Shown: positions 17,453 through 27,309, numbered from the stretch's first letter. The stretch: 64,000 nt of DNA from Pleurocapsa sp. PCC 7327 (GCF_000317025.1 NC_019689.1:4759501-4823500); one strand, 5' to 3'. Translations and numbers: made by a program. The notes: generated by a model from the sequence alone, not told the origin.

Positions 17453-19414
17453 TCAATGGGATTCGTCCGAACTGGTAATCGGCAAAGCCGAGGCAGAAGC
17501 TGCCTCCAGCTGGCGGGAGAACGTCGGTAACTCGTCACTGATAACTGGTTCGGGTAAATAGTCACGGAGTACTTTCTGCGTCTCGGCTAGATCGCTTGCT
17601 AAACCAATCTGATGTCGTTCGACCACTCCCAATACCTTGCGAAGATTATCTCGTTCTACCACGGGCAGCAAATACAGCCCCCTCGCTTCCATTCTTACCA
17701 AAACTTCATTAACGGGTTCGTCCTCGTGAGCGTAGAGAACTTCCTCGATACAAATCTCTCGGAGTGGTTGCTCGATAATGCGATCGATTGGATGGAGTTC
17801 TGCGGACGGCTCTTTGATTGGGAGAACGAGCCTGCGCTTGATATCAGCCAGCGAGATAATTCCTGCGAGCTGCTGCATCTCATCAAGCACTAAAGCCGTA
17901 TGACATTTATTCTGACACATGATCTGACCTGCCTCTAATAAAGACATAGAAGCGGGCAAGCCTAAATAAGAGTGCCCCATAACTAAGGCAGTCGGTAAAT
18001 GCTCTAAAGGCTCTTGTTCTTCCTGCTTTTCCAAGTTCACTCCCATTTGTTGCAGTTTGAGATCTGGGAGCGACTGGCTCGATTTCAAGCGCTCGACTAT
18101 CCAAACGCTAACTCCCACCGCAGTCATCAAAGGAAGAATGATGAGGTAGTTTTGGGTCAACTCAAATAGGAGAATAATCGCCGTCAGAGGAGCTTTGGCG
18201 CTGCTAGCTAACACGGCTGCCATTCCCACCATCGCATAGGCAGCGGTCGGGGCAATCTCAACTGGTAGTGCTAGCGTCAAGATATTGCCATAAATCGCTC
18301 CCAAACAAGCTCCCAAAAACATGGCGGGAGCAAAAATTCCTCCCACCAAACCACTGCCCAAACAAATTCCCGTCAGGAGCAATTTGAAGAGTAACAGCAG
18401 GCACAGCAGCGGCAACGAATAGGATTCTTTTCCTTTGAGAATGACCTCTATCGTTCCATAACCAACGCCGAGAACTTGAGAAAATTGTAGGGCTACCAAA
18501 CCGACACAAGCTCCTCCAATAACGGGTTTTATCGCCTCAGGAAGTTTTCCCAACCAAACCAAGCCAGGAACTTTTCCTTGAAAACTCGCTTGAAAAAATT
18601 GAATTCCCCATACGAAAAGCATAGAAACAAGACTAGCCAATAAGCCCAATCCCAAGTAAAGGAGCCATTCCCAGTTACTCAAAACCTGATAGGGAGGGAG
18701 ATCGAAAGCCGGACGCGCCCCCATACAGATCCGAGCAATGACTGCCGAGACGACGGCTGATAAGAGAATTAGACTGGCGGCTGGGGTGGTGAAGGTGGTT
18801 CCCAATACGACTTCTAGAGCAAAGAAAACCCCAGCAATGGGCGCGTTGAATCCTGCCGCTAACCCTGCGGCTGCCCCGGCACCGAGCAGAAGTCGATAGC
18901 GTTCTTTAGAGACTTGAAAGACCTGTCCTAAGATGATGCCGACGTTAGCACCAATTTCGACACTGGGACCTTCCGGTCCTAGAGAAGCGCCCGTTCCTAG
19001 CGAAACGGCTGCTGCTAGCATCTCGATCGCGGGTCGTAGGGGGGAGAGCGGCTGCACCCTCGTGTCGCTCAGCAAAGCTAATAATCCCTGCCCGAAGAAC
19101 TCTGAAAACTGCCATCGCATCAACCCGACCAAGCATCCGCCTAAGATGGGAATGAAGGCTACCATCCAAGCTCCCCAGGGCGAAATATAATCGAGTAGCT
19201 CGTTAAAAGCTAGGGTTTGAAACAGAGCGATTAGATGATGGAAGAGGATCAGCGCCAGTCCCGTGCTGCCGCCAATAAACAGAGCAGAAATCAACACCAG
19301 GACTTCTGGCGACGGTTGCAAGCGATTGAGAAAACTGGTTAAGCGATCGGATAGGGAAACTGGCTTGGGCGTTGGCGGGAGAAGAACTTTGGATTCGGGC
19401 AGGGCAGTAGTCAT
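17453..19414 (-). CDS. ClC-type chloride channel/transporter with CBS pair
   Basis: 653 residues. The ClC membrane core spans about residues 30-450. The three ion-path motifs are visible: GTGASLGPEGPSVEIG (with the gating Glu), SGLVGGIFAPAMFLGACLGA, and the Tyr region near the last helices. The gating Glu argues for Cl-/H+ exchange or a gated channel, but the two cannot be told apart from sequence alone. Two CBS domains follow at about 475-535 (LVMGHSYLGLPASMSLLEAG) and 545-625, probably binding nucleotides to regulate transport. Plasma-membrane location is expected. ATG start at 19414. Confidence 0.95.
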   Translation of the reverse strand: MTTALPESKVLLPPTPKPVSLSDRLTSFLNRLQPSPEVLVLISALFIGGSTGLALILFHHLIALFQTLAFNELLDYISPWGAWMVAFIPILGGCLVGLMRWQFSEFFGQGLLALLSDTRVQPLSPLRPAIEMLAAAVSLGTGASLGPEGPSVEIGANVGIILGQVFQVSKERYRLLLGAGAAAGLAAGFNAPIAGVFFALEVVLGTTFTTPAASLILLSAVVSAVIARICMGARPAFDLPPYQVLSNWEWLLYLGLGLLASLVSMLFVWGIQFFQASFQGKVPGLVWLGKLPEAIKPVIGGACVGLVALQFSQVLGVGYGTIEVILKGKESYSLPLLCLLLLFKLLLTGICLGSGLVGGIFAPAMFLGACLGAIYGNILTLALPVEIAPTAAYAMVGMAAVLASSAKAPLTAIILLFELTQNYLIILPLMTAVGVSVWIVERLKSSQSLPDLKLQQMGVNLEKQEEQEPLEHLPTALVMGHSYLGLPASMSLLEAGQIMCQNKCHTALVLDEMQQLAGIISLADIKRRLVLPIKEPSAELHPIDRIIEQPLREICIEEVLYAHEDEPVNEVLVRMEARGLYLLPVVERDNLRKVLGVVERHQIGLASDLAETQKVLRDYLPEPVISDELPTFSRQLEAASASALPITSSDESH

Positions 19415-19803
19415 TTAAAGTAAAGAAGGCAGGCAGCTTGGAATTCAAATTTGTCCGAGGGGAGATGGGAATTATCCGATCGTAGAGAACCACCGCGCGA
19501 TCGCCGGGTTTCTCATTTTAAATTTTGCAATATTTAGATTGAACCTTAAAAGTTTCAGTCTTAGAAATCCTAATGACTTCGCGCTCGACTTTGGGGGTAG
19601 CTTGACGCACCCGCATCGTCAGATTTCGAGCGATCGCTCTGGGCAGGCATTAAATTTCCTAGTCTTTTTCTACTGTACCCGGTTTTTCCGCGATCGGTAA
19701 ACGGTTACAACTTTTGCAGGGATTGCTAAATGTCTAAGCCGTATACTCTATCACCAATTGATTCTTACCCTGTCGGCACAAATTTGAGTCTCGATTGTCT
19801 TTT
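19415..19803. other. 389-bp spacer, nothing identified
   Basis: It lies between two minus-strand genes, so it should hold the ClC promoter and the 3' end of the PhzF transcript. HIP1-type GCGATCGC sites are present. No ORF or clear hairpin was found. Confidence 0.4.
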
Positions 19804-20730
19804 TCATAAGCTCTCAAGTTCCGGGATCTCTATTATTCCCTCGCTAACTAACACTGAAGATCCCCCAACTCGAATTTCTTTGATTTGGTTATTTTCTTTA
19901 TCAGCCTCCACTTGAAGAATGCTAGGTCTTCCCATCTCGAAACCTTGCTCGACAACCCATTTTAAAGTTCCATCGGTTAGGGGATGACGAGTTCCTAAAT
20001 AACCTGCCAGCGCAGTTGCAGCCGAACCTGTAGCGGGATCTTCTTGGATCCCAAATCCCGGATCGAACATTCGCGCCCTAATGTCCGATCCCTCTAGCTC
20101 TGGATCGTAGCAAAAGGGATAGACTGAGGATGTCCAGTAGTTCGACAGCAATTGTTGCCAGCGTTCTCGATTCAGTTTCACTCGTCCTAGTGCCTCGCGA
20201 TCGCGCAAGGGAATAAACAGAAACGGTAAGCCACAGGAAACCGCTTGCGGATAATCTTCTCCATTGAGCAAATCAGAGATTTCTAGAGACAGCATTGAGG
20301 CAAGTTCGGCAATAGGAGGCGATTCGGAACCAAATTGGGGCAATTGTGAGGCAGTCAGTTCGCTATAGATAGGTTTACCTGCTTCGGCACGAATTTTCAC
20401 CGGAACCATACCGATGCCTTCTTCAAAGATGACTGTTGTCACTTCGCCTTGCAGCGCGATTTCTCCAATGGCACTGAGAATGTAAGCCGTTCCTACGGTA
20501 GGATGACCTGCAAAAGGAATTTCAGTAGCAGGCGTAAAAATTCGCAGGCGGCGAGTGCCTTGGGAAGTTTCGGCAGGAAGGACAAATACGGTTTCTGAGA
20601 GGTTAAATCCCTTCGCTACCCGTTGCATTTGCTGGGCGTTCAATCCTTGTGCATTGGGAAGAACGGCTAAAGGATTGCCGCCAAAGATGCGATCGGTAAA
20701 AACATCGGCTGTGTAAAATTTATGGCGCAT
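19804..20730 (-). CDS. PhzF family isomerase
   Basis: 308 residues with the diaminopimelate-epimerase-like PhzF fold. Signatures are YTADVFTDRIFGGNPLAVLP at the N-terminus, ATEIPFAGHPTVGTA (the catalytic Glu region) and GIQEDPATGSAATALAGYLG. In phenazine producers PhzF isomerises DHHA. No other phenazine genes lie here, so the substrate in this organism is unknown. The protein is likely cytosolic and dimeric. ATG start with GGAGAAAG upstream (rc of CTTTCTCC). Confidence 0.93.
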   Translation of the reverse strand: MRHKFYTADVFTDRIFGGNPLAVLPNAQGLNAQQMQRVAKGFNLSETVFVLPAETSQGTRRLRIFTPATEIPFAGHPTVGTAYILSAIGEIALQGEVTTVIFEEGIGMVPVKIRAEAGKPIYSELTASQLPQFGSESPPIAELASMLSLEISDLLNGEDYPQAVSCGLPFLFIPLRDREALGRVKLNRERWQQLLSNYWTSSVYPFCYDPELEGSDIRARMFDPGFGIQEDPATGSAATALAGYLGTRHPLTDGTLKWVVEQGFEMGRPSILQVEADKENNQIKEIRVGGSSVLVSEGIIEIPELESL

Positions 20731-20992
20731 AACTTTCTCCTGTCACTTTATCTCGTTTTGGAGAAGTGAGTAACTTAAATAAATGTTCGTAGAGCTATAT
20801 GCTCGACTGACAAGAGGAATAAAGTTTTATTGTAAGTCAAATTTTCACAAAAAATCGCAGAGATTAGGGAATTTGCTGTAATTAATAAAAAAATCTGTGA
20901 AAATATAAATGTTAATCGATCTTGCTTCTTCTTGTTTTTAACCGATAACTTCCAAGCTAACCTTACCGTTACCTGTAACCGAGCGCAGTCTC

Positions 20993-22225
20993 ATGTCTTC
21001 GATCGAGTTTTCTGCCAGAAAGCAGACTGAGTTATTTGACCTATTAAAGCAGCGTCAATTTAGCGGTCAACTATTGCTAGCTGACTCGAAACAACGACGA
21101 TGGACTTTTTATCTATCCGCAGGTCGTATCATCTACGTTGGTGGAGGCATCCATCCTACCAGGCGATGGCAAAGAAATTTAGTCCTAGCCGCTTCGCATA
21201 TCCCTGAGATTCCCGCTCATCCTTCGATCTGGCAAAGAGTTTTAGAAAAAAATGCTCCCGAAAGCCTTCGGTTTGGCTGGGAGTATCAGCTATTATGCTT
21301 TTGGGTAGATCGACAAGAGCTGACTTTCGAGCAAGCCACCAAGACAATCTGGTTCGATCTAGTAGAAGTCTTATTCGATCTAAATCAGGTAGGGGAAGTT
21401 TCGTTCAAATTGCGCGAGGATAAGTTGCTTTCTGCTAGATTAGTAGCTATTGAAGCTCAAGATGCGATCGCGATTGCCGAGAAACTTTGGCTGGCTTGGC
21501 AAGCAGCTAGCGCCACAGAGTATTCTCCTCACATGGCATTGGCAATCGAACATCCAGAAAAACTTAGGCAATATTTTTCAGATCGCCAATATCAATCACT
21601 GCTCGAACTGGGTAACGGACAAAATACTCTACACGATTTAGCCGTTCGACTCAAGCGAGAAGTCGTTACTATCATCCGTTTATTTTTGCCCTACATCGCC
21701 TCGGATTTGATGAAACTAATCGACATTCCCGATTTACCCCCACCAGTTTGCCTACCCATGTTGCCACAATTTGTCTCATCGGCAACACCAACTCAACAGC
21801 CGTTGATTGCCTGCGTCGATGATAGTCCTCTGATTTGTTATTTTATGGAAACGATCGTCAAACAAACCAATTGTCGGTTTATCGCGATCGATGATTCCCA
21901 GCAAGCCATCAAGATTTTGTCAAATTGCCGACCGGATCTCATTTTCTTAGATTTAGTCATGCCCAAAGCCGACGGCTATGAAATTTGCACTCAGTTACGC
22001 AAGCTTCCCATGTTTCGCCGCACTCCTATTGTCATTCTGACTGGCAACGATGGAATTATCGATCGCGTTAAAGCTAGGCTTGTAGGCGCTTCGGGTTTCA
22101 TCAATAAACCAGTCAAGTCAGAGATAGTTATAGGCATCCTCCGCAAGTATTTCAAAACAATTGTCGGGCAATCGCTCCTCGATCCGGACGACGAAGTTAA
22201 ATATAGAGGTCGTCCGGTGAGATAG
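20993..22225 (+). CDS. PatA-like response regulator (PATAN domain plus receiver)
   Basis: 410 residues. The N-terminal PATAN/DUF4388 domain (about 1-130) begins ARKQTELFDLLKQRQFSGQL and continues LSAGRIIYVGGGIHPTRRW. A helical middle region follows. The C-terminal receiver domain (about 270-395) has the acidic pocket ACVDDSPL, the phosphoacceptor Asp in LIFLDLVMPKADGYE, Thr in IVILTGNDG and Lys in FINKPVKSE, so it should be phosphorylatable. In cyanobacteria such proteins act in phototaxis/chemotaxis-type or differentiation pathways. No partner kinase is adjacent. A second PATAN protein (no receiver) lies at 35281. Confidence 0.9.
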   Translation: MSSIEFSARKQTELFDLLKQRQFSGQLLLADSKQRRWTFYLSAGRIIYVGGGIHPTRRWQRNLVLAASHIPEIPAHPSIWQRVLEKNAPESLRFGWEYQLLCFWVDRQELTFEQATKTIWFDLVEVLFDLNQVGEVSFKLREDKLLSARLVAIEAQDAIAIAEKLWLAWQAASATEYSPHMALAIEHPEKLRQYFSDRQYQSLLELGNGQNTLHDLAVRLKREVVTIIRLFLPYIASDLMKLIDIPDLPPPVCLPMLPQFVSSATPTQQPLIACVDDSPLICYFMETIVKQTNCRFIAIDDSQQAIKILSNCRPDLIFLDLVMPKADGYEICTQLRKLPMFRRTPIVILTGNDGIIDRVKARLVGASGFINKPVKSEIVIGILRKYFKTIVGQSLLDPDDEVKYRGRPVR

Positions 22226-22728
22226 TAGGGAAGCACAGCCGCGCGCCCGTACAGTTATGAGTACAGTTATAAAATGTAGTGCGGGTATCCTACCCGCGCC
22301 CGCTTCTCTTGACAATCGCATTCGGGCTATGGTAGTAACCTTGCAATCGGGTTGGGTGTGAAATCCTCTGTACGGGACAAAAAACAGGGTGAAGGTTGCC
22401 AACCGTTACAGAAAAAGGGTTTCATAGAAAGCTATTAGACAATTCCTGAAACCCTATGAACCAGATTAACCCAATGCGACAAACTTTAAAACCCCATCTT
22501 GACTAGCATGGCGCGCGTCTGAACTTATCCGCTGGTCCCGATATTTTTGTATTTTTTATGAAAAGGCGATCGCTTGTTAACTCAAAACTCGAAGTTGTGA
22601 AGTTGAGCGAAGAAGTAGCAAGGCGCATCATCAGTAGAAATAGTGGTTAAAGAACTAGCGAGTACCTAAATTGCCTAATCAAAAACCAGAATAATGGTAA
22701 AGCCGATTTCAATTGTTGCCTATTCTCA
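22226..22728. other. 503-bp spacer with two hairpins
   Basis: The hairpin GCGGGTA-TCC-TACCCGC lies at 22281-22297 and belongs to the family also seen at 16454 and 48736. A second stem, AGGGTTTCA (22416-22424) with TGAAACCCT (22447-22455), would be followed by TTTTT on the minus strand and is terminator-like there. No gene was found in the stretch. Confidence 0.5.
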
Positions 22729-23270
22729 ATGTCTTTTGATAACCTCTGCAAGCTGCTATCGGAAAAATATCCTGCTAACTTCGCCAATTGGATTTTAGGT
22801 ACACCCCAAACAACCGTCCAAGTCCTCAAAACCGAATTGAGTATTGAACCGATACGCGCTGATTCGGTTACCTTTTTGCAACTACAAGAACGGCTCTTTT
22901 ACACCTGGAATTTCAAACCAAACTGGAATCAACGCCGCCCTTACCTTTACGGATGCTGGATTACTGGGTGCGATTGTATCGCTTATATCGTCTACCAGTT
23001 ACCCAGGTTGTTGTCTTATTACTTCTCCCCCGCCAGAAACAGTCATCGAAACATCCTTTCACATTGAAACCACCCATCACGAATATAGGGTAATGCGCAT
23101 GTGGGAGGAAAACCCAGAAATCTTCTTCAACGAGGAGGTATTGTTACCATTAGCACCGCTTGCAGCGACCAAGCAACCGCCAATTTTGCTGCAACAAGTT
23201 GCACAACGAATTAATCAACTTGCCGTGGAGAAGCGGGCAAAAATTTCCGCTGCTAAAACTTCGGATAACA
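22729..23270 (+). pseudogene. Rpn-family (PD-(D/E)XK nuclease-like) gene, frameshifted
   Basis: Three frames in sequence make up one protein. The first reads MSFDNLCKLLSEKYPANFAN, GTPQTTVQVLKTELSIEPIR and ADSVTFLQLQERL. The second, after about 22900, gives HLEFQTKLESTPPLPLRMLD and YWVRLYRLYRLPVTQVVVLL. The third, from about 23025, gives PPPETVIETSFHIETTHHEY, VMRMWEENPEIFFNEEVLLP and LLQQVAQRINQL. This order matches the cyanobacterial recombination-promoting-nuclease (Rpn)/transposase-like family. At least two indels are needed, and the C-terminus runs into repetitive spacer. Confidence 0.75.
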
Positions 23271-23301
23271 TAATTTTTTTGCTCTGTCTGCGTTCTTCTC
23301 T

Positions 23302-23331
23302 CTGCGTCTTTGCACGCTGCGTCTTTGCACG
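23302..23331. repeat. Tandem 15-bp repeat, two copies
   Basis: CTGCGTCTTTGCACG occurs twice back to back, just before the convergent SelO gene. It belongs to the simple 'CTCTGCGTCTTTGC' type of spacer repeat. Confidence 0.7.
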
Positions 23332-23350
23332 AGATATTATTCTTTTGATA

Positions 23351-24772
23351 TTATTCTTTTGCCTGCAATCGCCTCACTAAATCGTAAAATGGTTCCCAAT
23401 TATCTTCATAAGCAATGGGTTCCCATACTGATTCGATCGCGGGTCTGAGCAAAGCCGTTTTGGGATTATAATATCGCAAGCGATCGCCGATTTTTTTCAT
23501 CTCATCAACAGGCAATTGATTTAAAGTCTGATGATATAATCTTCGCCAATTTTCCCAGTCTGCTTTTGGCAATTTAAGATTTTCTAAAATGAGCGAACTA
23601 TCCTCTCGCCATCCATAATTAAACTGCTGGGATAGCTCAAAAAAGAAATCATGATAACCTATTTCAGTTTCTTTGAGAATCTCAATGGTTTTCTCTAATA
23701 ACTCTTTTGATTCTGGCGTCGATAAATTATCGAATCCTAATTTATTCATCATCAACTGATGATAATAAATGTAATAATACTCATCAAATAATGCTAAACC
23801 CTTCTCTAACTCAGAAAGTGGAATTACCATCGATAAAGAGACTTGAAGCATTTCGAGATTTAACCGACAAATATAGGGTTGATTGCCGTAACTATAGCGT
23901 CCGCCATAATCGAAATAGGCAGCAGTAAACAATGGATTATAGGTGGGAATAAATGCATAGGGACCGTAGTCAAAACTTTCCCCGGTAATCGACATATTAT
24001 CTGTATTCAATACCCCATGACAAAATCCTGCTGCCATCCATTGCGCAACTAATTTTGCTACTCGCTTAACTAATGCTGCATAAAATTCAACATAGCGATT
24101 CTCTGAGTTAGCAACTTCTGGATAGTAACAATCGATGACGCGATCGAGTAGTGTATGCATTAAATCGCGACGTTGGATGTAACGCAATCGTTCAAAAGTA
24201 CCAAATCGAATGTGAGAACGACTCATGCGAACCATCACTGACGAACGAGTCGGAGACGGTTCGTCTCCTCGCCATAATGCCTCTCCCGTTTCAACCAAAC
24301 TTAAACAGCGAGACGTATCTACGCCGAGATAATGCAATGCTTCTGCCGCCAAAACCTCTCGAATGCCACCTTTGAGAGTTAATCTACCATCGCCATTTCT
24401 CGAATAGGGAGTTCTCCCCGAACCTTTCGTCCCAAAATCATATAATTGACCGTCAATGCCACGTACTTGTCCGTAGAGAAATCCCCTGCCGTCTCCTAGA
24501 AAGGGATTATATTCCCCAAACTGATAGCCATGGTAGCGCAGTGCCAAAAAAGGACGAATCCCCTGAAATTTTCCAAATGCTTCAATAAAGTGAGAATCAT
24601 GAACGGACTCGGGATTTAATCCCAACTTAGGTAATAATTGGTCGTTGCGGAAGCGAAGAATGTGCTGGGGAAATTCTGCGGCAGAAACTTCATCAAAGTA
24701 GTCGTCTCCCAGCAATTCTAAGGCAGGTTCGTAATCGAGATTGAGAAAAGGATTGGGGGATGTTTGCGTCAT
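23351..24772 (-). CDS. selO: Protein adenylyltransferase SelO (YdiU/UPF0061 family)
   Basis: A pseudokinase-fold enzyme that transfers AMP to Ser/Thr/Tyr side chains; in bacteria it is linked to redox response. About 473 residues. Conserved landmarks are [20 protein letters not shown], the Gly-rich/Lys-Arg stretch [32 protein letters not shown] and the metal-binding [16 protein letters not shown]. The C-terminal [20 protein letters not shown] is also typical. The terminal Cys/Sec motif of some homologues is absent. A frame to 24796 would need a TTG start. The ATG at 24772 ([16 protein letters not shown]) matches the family start. Confidence 0.95.
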   Translation of the reverse strand: MTQTSPNPFLNLDYEPALELLGDDYFDEVSAAEFPQHILRFRNDQLLPKLGLNPESVHDSHFIEAFGKFQGIRPFLALRYHGYQFGEYNPFLGDGRGFLYGQVRGIDGQLYDFGTKGSGRTPYSRNGDGRLTLKGGIREVLAAEALHYLGVDTSRCLSLVETGEALWRGDEPSPTRSSVMVRMSRSHIRFGTFERLRYIQRRDLMHTLLDRVIDCYYPEVANSENRYVEFYAALVKRVAKLVAQWMAAGFCHGVLNTDNMSITGESFDYGPYAFIPTYNPLFTAAYFDYGGRYSYGNQPYICRLNLEMLQVSLSMVIPLSELEKGLALFDEYYYIYYHQLMMNKLGFDNLSTPESKELLEKTIEILKETEIGYHDFFFELSQQFNYGWREDSSLILENLKLPKADWENWRRLYHQTLNQLPVDEMKKIGDRLRYYNPKTALLRPAIESVWEPIAYEDNWEPFYDLVRRLQAKE

Positions 24773-24913
24773 CTGATGAGTTAAGAAAGTTAGCAACCTT
24801 TATATACCCTAACCCAGACGCGATCGAAAAAAATTATTTCCTTAATTCCTCTGCAACCTCTCAGTGTCAATCCAGAATTGTTGCACTGCATCATTAAAAG
24901 AACAACTAGCCTT

Positions 24914-25270
24914 TCAAAAAATAATGGGGGACAAATTCACAAAAAACACTCGCCCGTCGGAAGTTTTAACTTCCTGATTCGGTTCGACAATTGGATCGCC
25001 GATTTGCCAAGGGCGCTCTCGATTGGCCACGATCGAGAGATGGCGTTCGCTCCGGTTCGTATCTGAGGAATTCGGTTTCGGAATCTCGATGGCAGCTCCC
25101 GAGCGATCGAACCCAGAATTAGGACTCAAAGGAAGCCCGCCAGACCCGACATAGGTTAAAGTCTCCCTTCCCCTGGCATTGGTACGATTGAAACAACTGG
25201 TAGCGACACAAGGTACGAACAAGGTACGAAAAAGTATAATCCCGTGCCCAATTTTAAAAGCCAAAGCCAA
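24914..25270 (-). pseudogene. C-terminal remnant of a filamentous-haemagglutinin-like secreted protein
   Basis: 118 open codons. They include TSCFNRTNARGRETLTYVGS, then GGLPLSPNS, and near the end ERPWQIGDPIVEPNQEVKTS. This combination (lone Cys, then GxGGLPxSPxx and a final PWQIGDPIVEP) matches the tail of cyanobacterial two-partner-secretion haemagglutinin-like proteins. The large beta-helix body is missing: upstream lies unrelated spacer followed by a different gene. It is probably a deletion remnant. Family assignment is from memory. Confidence 0.45.
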
Positions 25271-25448
25271 GATCGATTTGCTTTGCGTTTAGGAGTGGTG
25301 GATAAGACAACGAACTCTTGAGAGGGCATGCGCTCGTACTCTCTAACCCGACTCTAACCAGACTCAACAACTTCAGATCTCCCATGTCTTCTCCCAAGTC
25401 TTATAATGTCATTGCCACCCCGTCAGATGAAATAGCCCTGCGTAGCGA

Positions 25449-25787
25449 CTATGGATTACCAACAAAACCAAATAGTTTGGCAAAGCCGCCCAGTATTGCG
25501 ATGATTAGAGCGACAAATACCCCACGATTGACAAAATCGACGCTATCAATTCGTTTGCTTAATCCATCGACTTTTTCATCAAGGGCATTAATTTTTCCGG
25601 TCAATTTGCCTTCTAATCCGGTTAGCTTCTCTTCTAGTCTGGCTTGCCCTATTTCCATCTTGTTAAGCCGTTCGTCCATCTTGTCGAATTTTGCCTCGAA
25701 CTTTGCATCCATCTTGTCCAGCTTCTGGTTAATTTGTTCGAGCGCTTTGCTTAGTTCGGTCGTAACCTGTATCGGTGTGTCGGACAT
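25449..25787 (-). CDS. Coiled-coil protein with C-terminal membrane anchor (paralogue of 3976-4338)
   Basis: 112 residues. The coiled coil extends over about residues 8-80 (ELSKALEQINQKLDKMDAKF; a repeated EAKFDKM/DERLNKM pattern; LEEKLTGLEGKLTGKINALD). It is followed by VNRGVFVALIIAILGGFAKL and FGFVGNP. The end is nearly identical to the paralogue at 3976-4338, whereas the coiled coils are diverged and differ in length. A GGAG-like site precedes the ATG (rc of ACTCCT). Function unknown. Confidence 0.8.
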   Translation of the reverse strand: MSDTPIQVTTELSKALEQINQKLDKMDAKFEAKFDKMDERLNKMEIGQARLEEKLTGLEGKLTGKINALDEKVDGLSKRIDSVDFVNRGVFVALIIAILGGFAKLFGFVGNP

Positions 25788-26189
25788 TTTGCTAAACTCC
25801 TGTTAGATGCAAAAATCTCTAGATCTCCCCTGGCTACCACCAGGGAGTTGTCTTAAATTATCCGCGAGATTCCCTCCGGTACGCTACGCGTTCGCCACGC
25901 CGAAATGTGCCGCTGCTTCCTTCCAGCTATTTGGATACATCCATTGCAAATATTCGACTCACGGTTCGCTTAAATTAAAAATACTTAAGAAATTAAAATC
26001 ATCCCATGATTGTGCAACGCCTCTTTGCAAGCTCTCATCCATTCTTCGTGTTGAAGTGGATAGAATTTTCCTTGGATTTTTTGCATTTTTTCCCATGACG
26101 ATAAAGACTGTGTGCGATCGCTGTTTGGAGAACGAGCGATCGCGGTTAGATTAATCAATCAAAAACTCAGCAGGGATTTTGCCTTTAAG
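25788..26189. other. 402-bp spacer, no gene identified
   Basis: It contains a palindrome-rich patch near 25870-25905 (CGGTACGCTACGCGTTCGCC), typical of dispersed cyanobacterial spacer repeats, and AT-rich sequence on either side. A 115-codon open frame on the plus strand has no ribosome site and unlikely composition. Confidence 0.4.
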
Positions 26190-26643
26190 TTAAGCGTTAA
26201 CTTTCTCAACAAACGCTTTCCCCCATGCCTTAATTTGCTTGGCAGTGTCTTGAGCCAAGTCAAATAGTCCATCAACAATGACATGATGTTCGCCATTGCG
26301 ATCGGCTTTCAGTGCAGCCTTAATGTCGCTGGCGTAATCTCCTGCTAGCTTTTGAGCTTGTTGCTCGTCTTTCCCTTGACGTTCCCAACCTTCTAACTTG
26401 TCTAGCTCTTGGCAGGTTTTGTCTTTGTGCCAAAGGTAAAATGGGGTTCCGTCCTTTAAAGGAGTAGATTGGTCAATTCCATCCGATAAAGCTGCTGTAG
26501 GACTTTTGTTAATTTCCTCTTTTAACCCTAATTGAGTTAGAGCTTTTCTACTGCGATCGCGCTTTTTCCGTATATCAGCCCTAGTTCTTTTTGGTTTTTC
26601 CAATTTTCCAAGTAGCTTTAAACTTGTTTTTTGATTTGCTCAT
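26190..26643 (-). CDS. Hypothetical protein, start region possibly frameshifted
   Basis: The main frame (26190-26603, 137 codons) is charged: Lys/Arg-rich N-terminus (RTRADIRKKRDRSRKALTQL), then FYLWHKDKTCQELDKLEGWE and the end LAQDTAKQIKAWGKAFVEKV. It opens only with TTG. A well-placed ATG at 26643, with AAGGA seven bases upstream, starts MSKSKNKFKATWKIGKTKKN in the next frame and stops exactly where the main frame takes over, next to A-runs. A one-base slip would join them into one protein. I do not recognise the family. It neighbours the dnd-associated-like gene. Confidence 0.5.
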
Positions 26644-26841
26644 CGTCTTTTCCTTAAAATATTTGTAATCGATTACTTTTTCAAGGATCGGCAAAGGCAA
26701 TCCGCGTCTTTTTTTGTGCCTTCCAGCTTTTCAATTGTCAGATTTATACATCGCTTTGGGAAGTACCCTTGCCAATCGGTGGTAAGTTGGTGGTAAGTTA
26801 ATGTTTGAGAATAGCGATTGCTGTATTCAATTTTAGTTAAT

Positions 26842-27309
26842 TTACAAGAATCGACTCAAATCGAACTCTTCGTTGGTTGCTTCTTCCTCAAATCTCTCCT
26901 CACTCAAAATTAACAACAAGCGGTCTGTATAATCTACGGCGCCTCGCAACTCGTCCCGTAATTTTTCTAATCCTCCATTGGCATATTCTTCAAAAATTTG
27001 CACTCGTTGTTCCTCTGCATTTAGGTCATGAGTTGAGAGAATTTGCGGATCTTTTGTTTGAGCGATCGCGAGTAACTTAATTACGGTATCGTATCCTCTA
27101 GAAATAAAAATTTCTAAGCTAATCGGTGCGGGTTCCGTATTAGAAATAGTTACTAAAGGCACTCGCTTATTATATTTTGCTCCTAAAGCAGCTGCAAAGA
27201 TGATGGCATCGGCATAGGTTTGAAAAGGTCCCTTGGCACCATTAAAATCGACTAATGCTTTTACCAATTCTGCTTTCTCTTTTGCAATTCTAATTCTTGG
27301 TAGTGCCAT
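26842..27309 (-). CDS. DNA phosphorothioation (dnd) system-associated protein 4-like
   Basis: 155 residues. The pattern RIRIAKEKAELVKALVDFNG, TYADAIIFAAALGAKYNKRV, GYDTVIKLLAIAQTKDPQIL, RVQIFEEYANGGLEKLRDEL and RGAVDYTDRLLLILSEE matches my recollection of the small family recorded as dnd-associated protein 4. In other genomes that family travels with the Dnd DNA-sulfur-modification genes. No dnd modification or restriction gene is present in this window, so it is an orphan here or a general cyanobacterial variant. Its biochemical role is unknown. Confidence 0.6.
   Translation of the reverse strand: MALPRIRIAKEKAELVKALVDFNGAKGPFQTYADAIIFAAALGAKYNKRVPLVTISNTEPAPISLEIFISRGYDTVIKLLAIAQTKDPQILSTHDLNAEEQRVQIFEEYANGGLEKLRDELRGAVDYTDRLLLILSEERFEEEATNEEFDLSRFL

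Noticed and set aside
25807-26154. 115-codon plus-strand ORF
   Set aside because: It runs through palindromic spacer repeats with improbable amino-acid use and no start signal.
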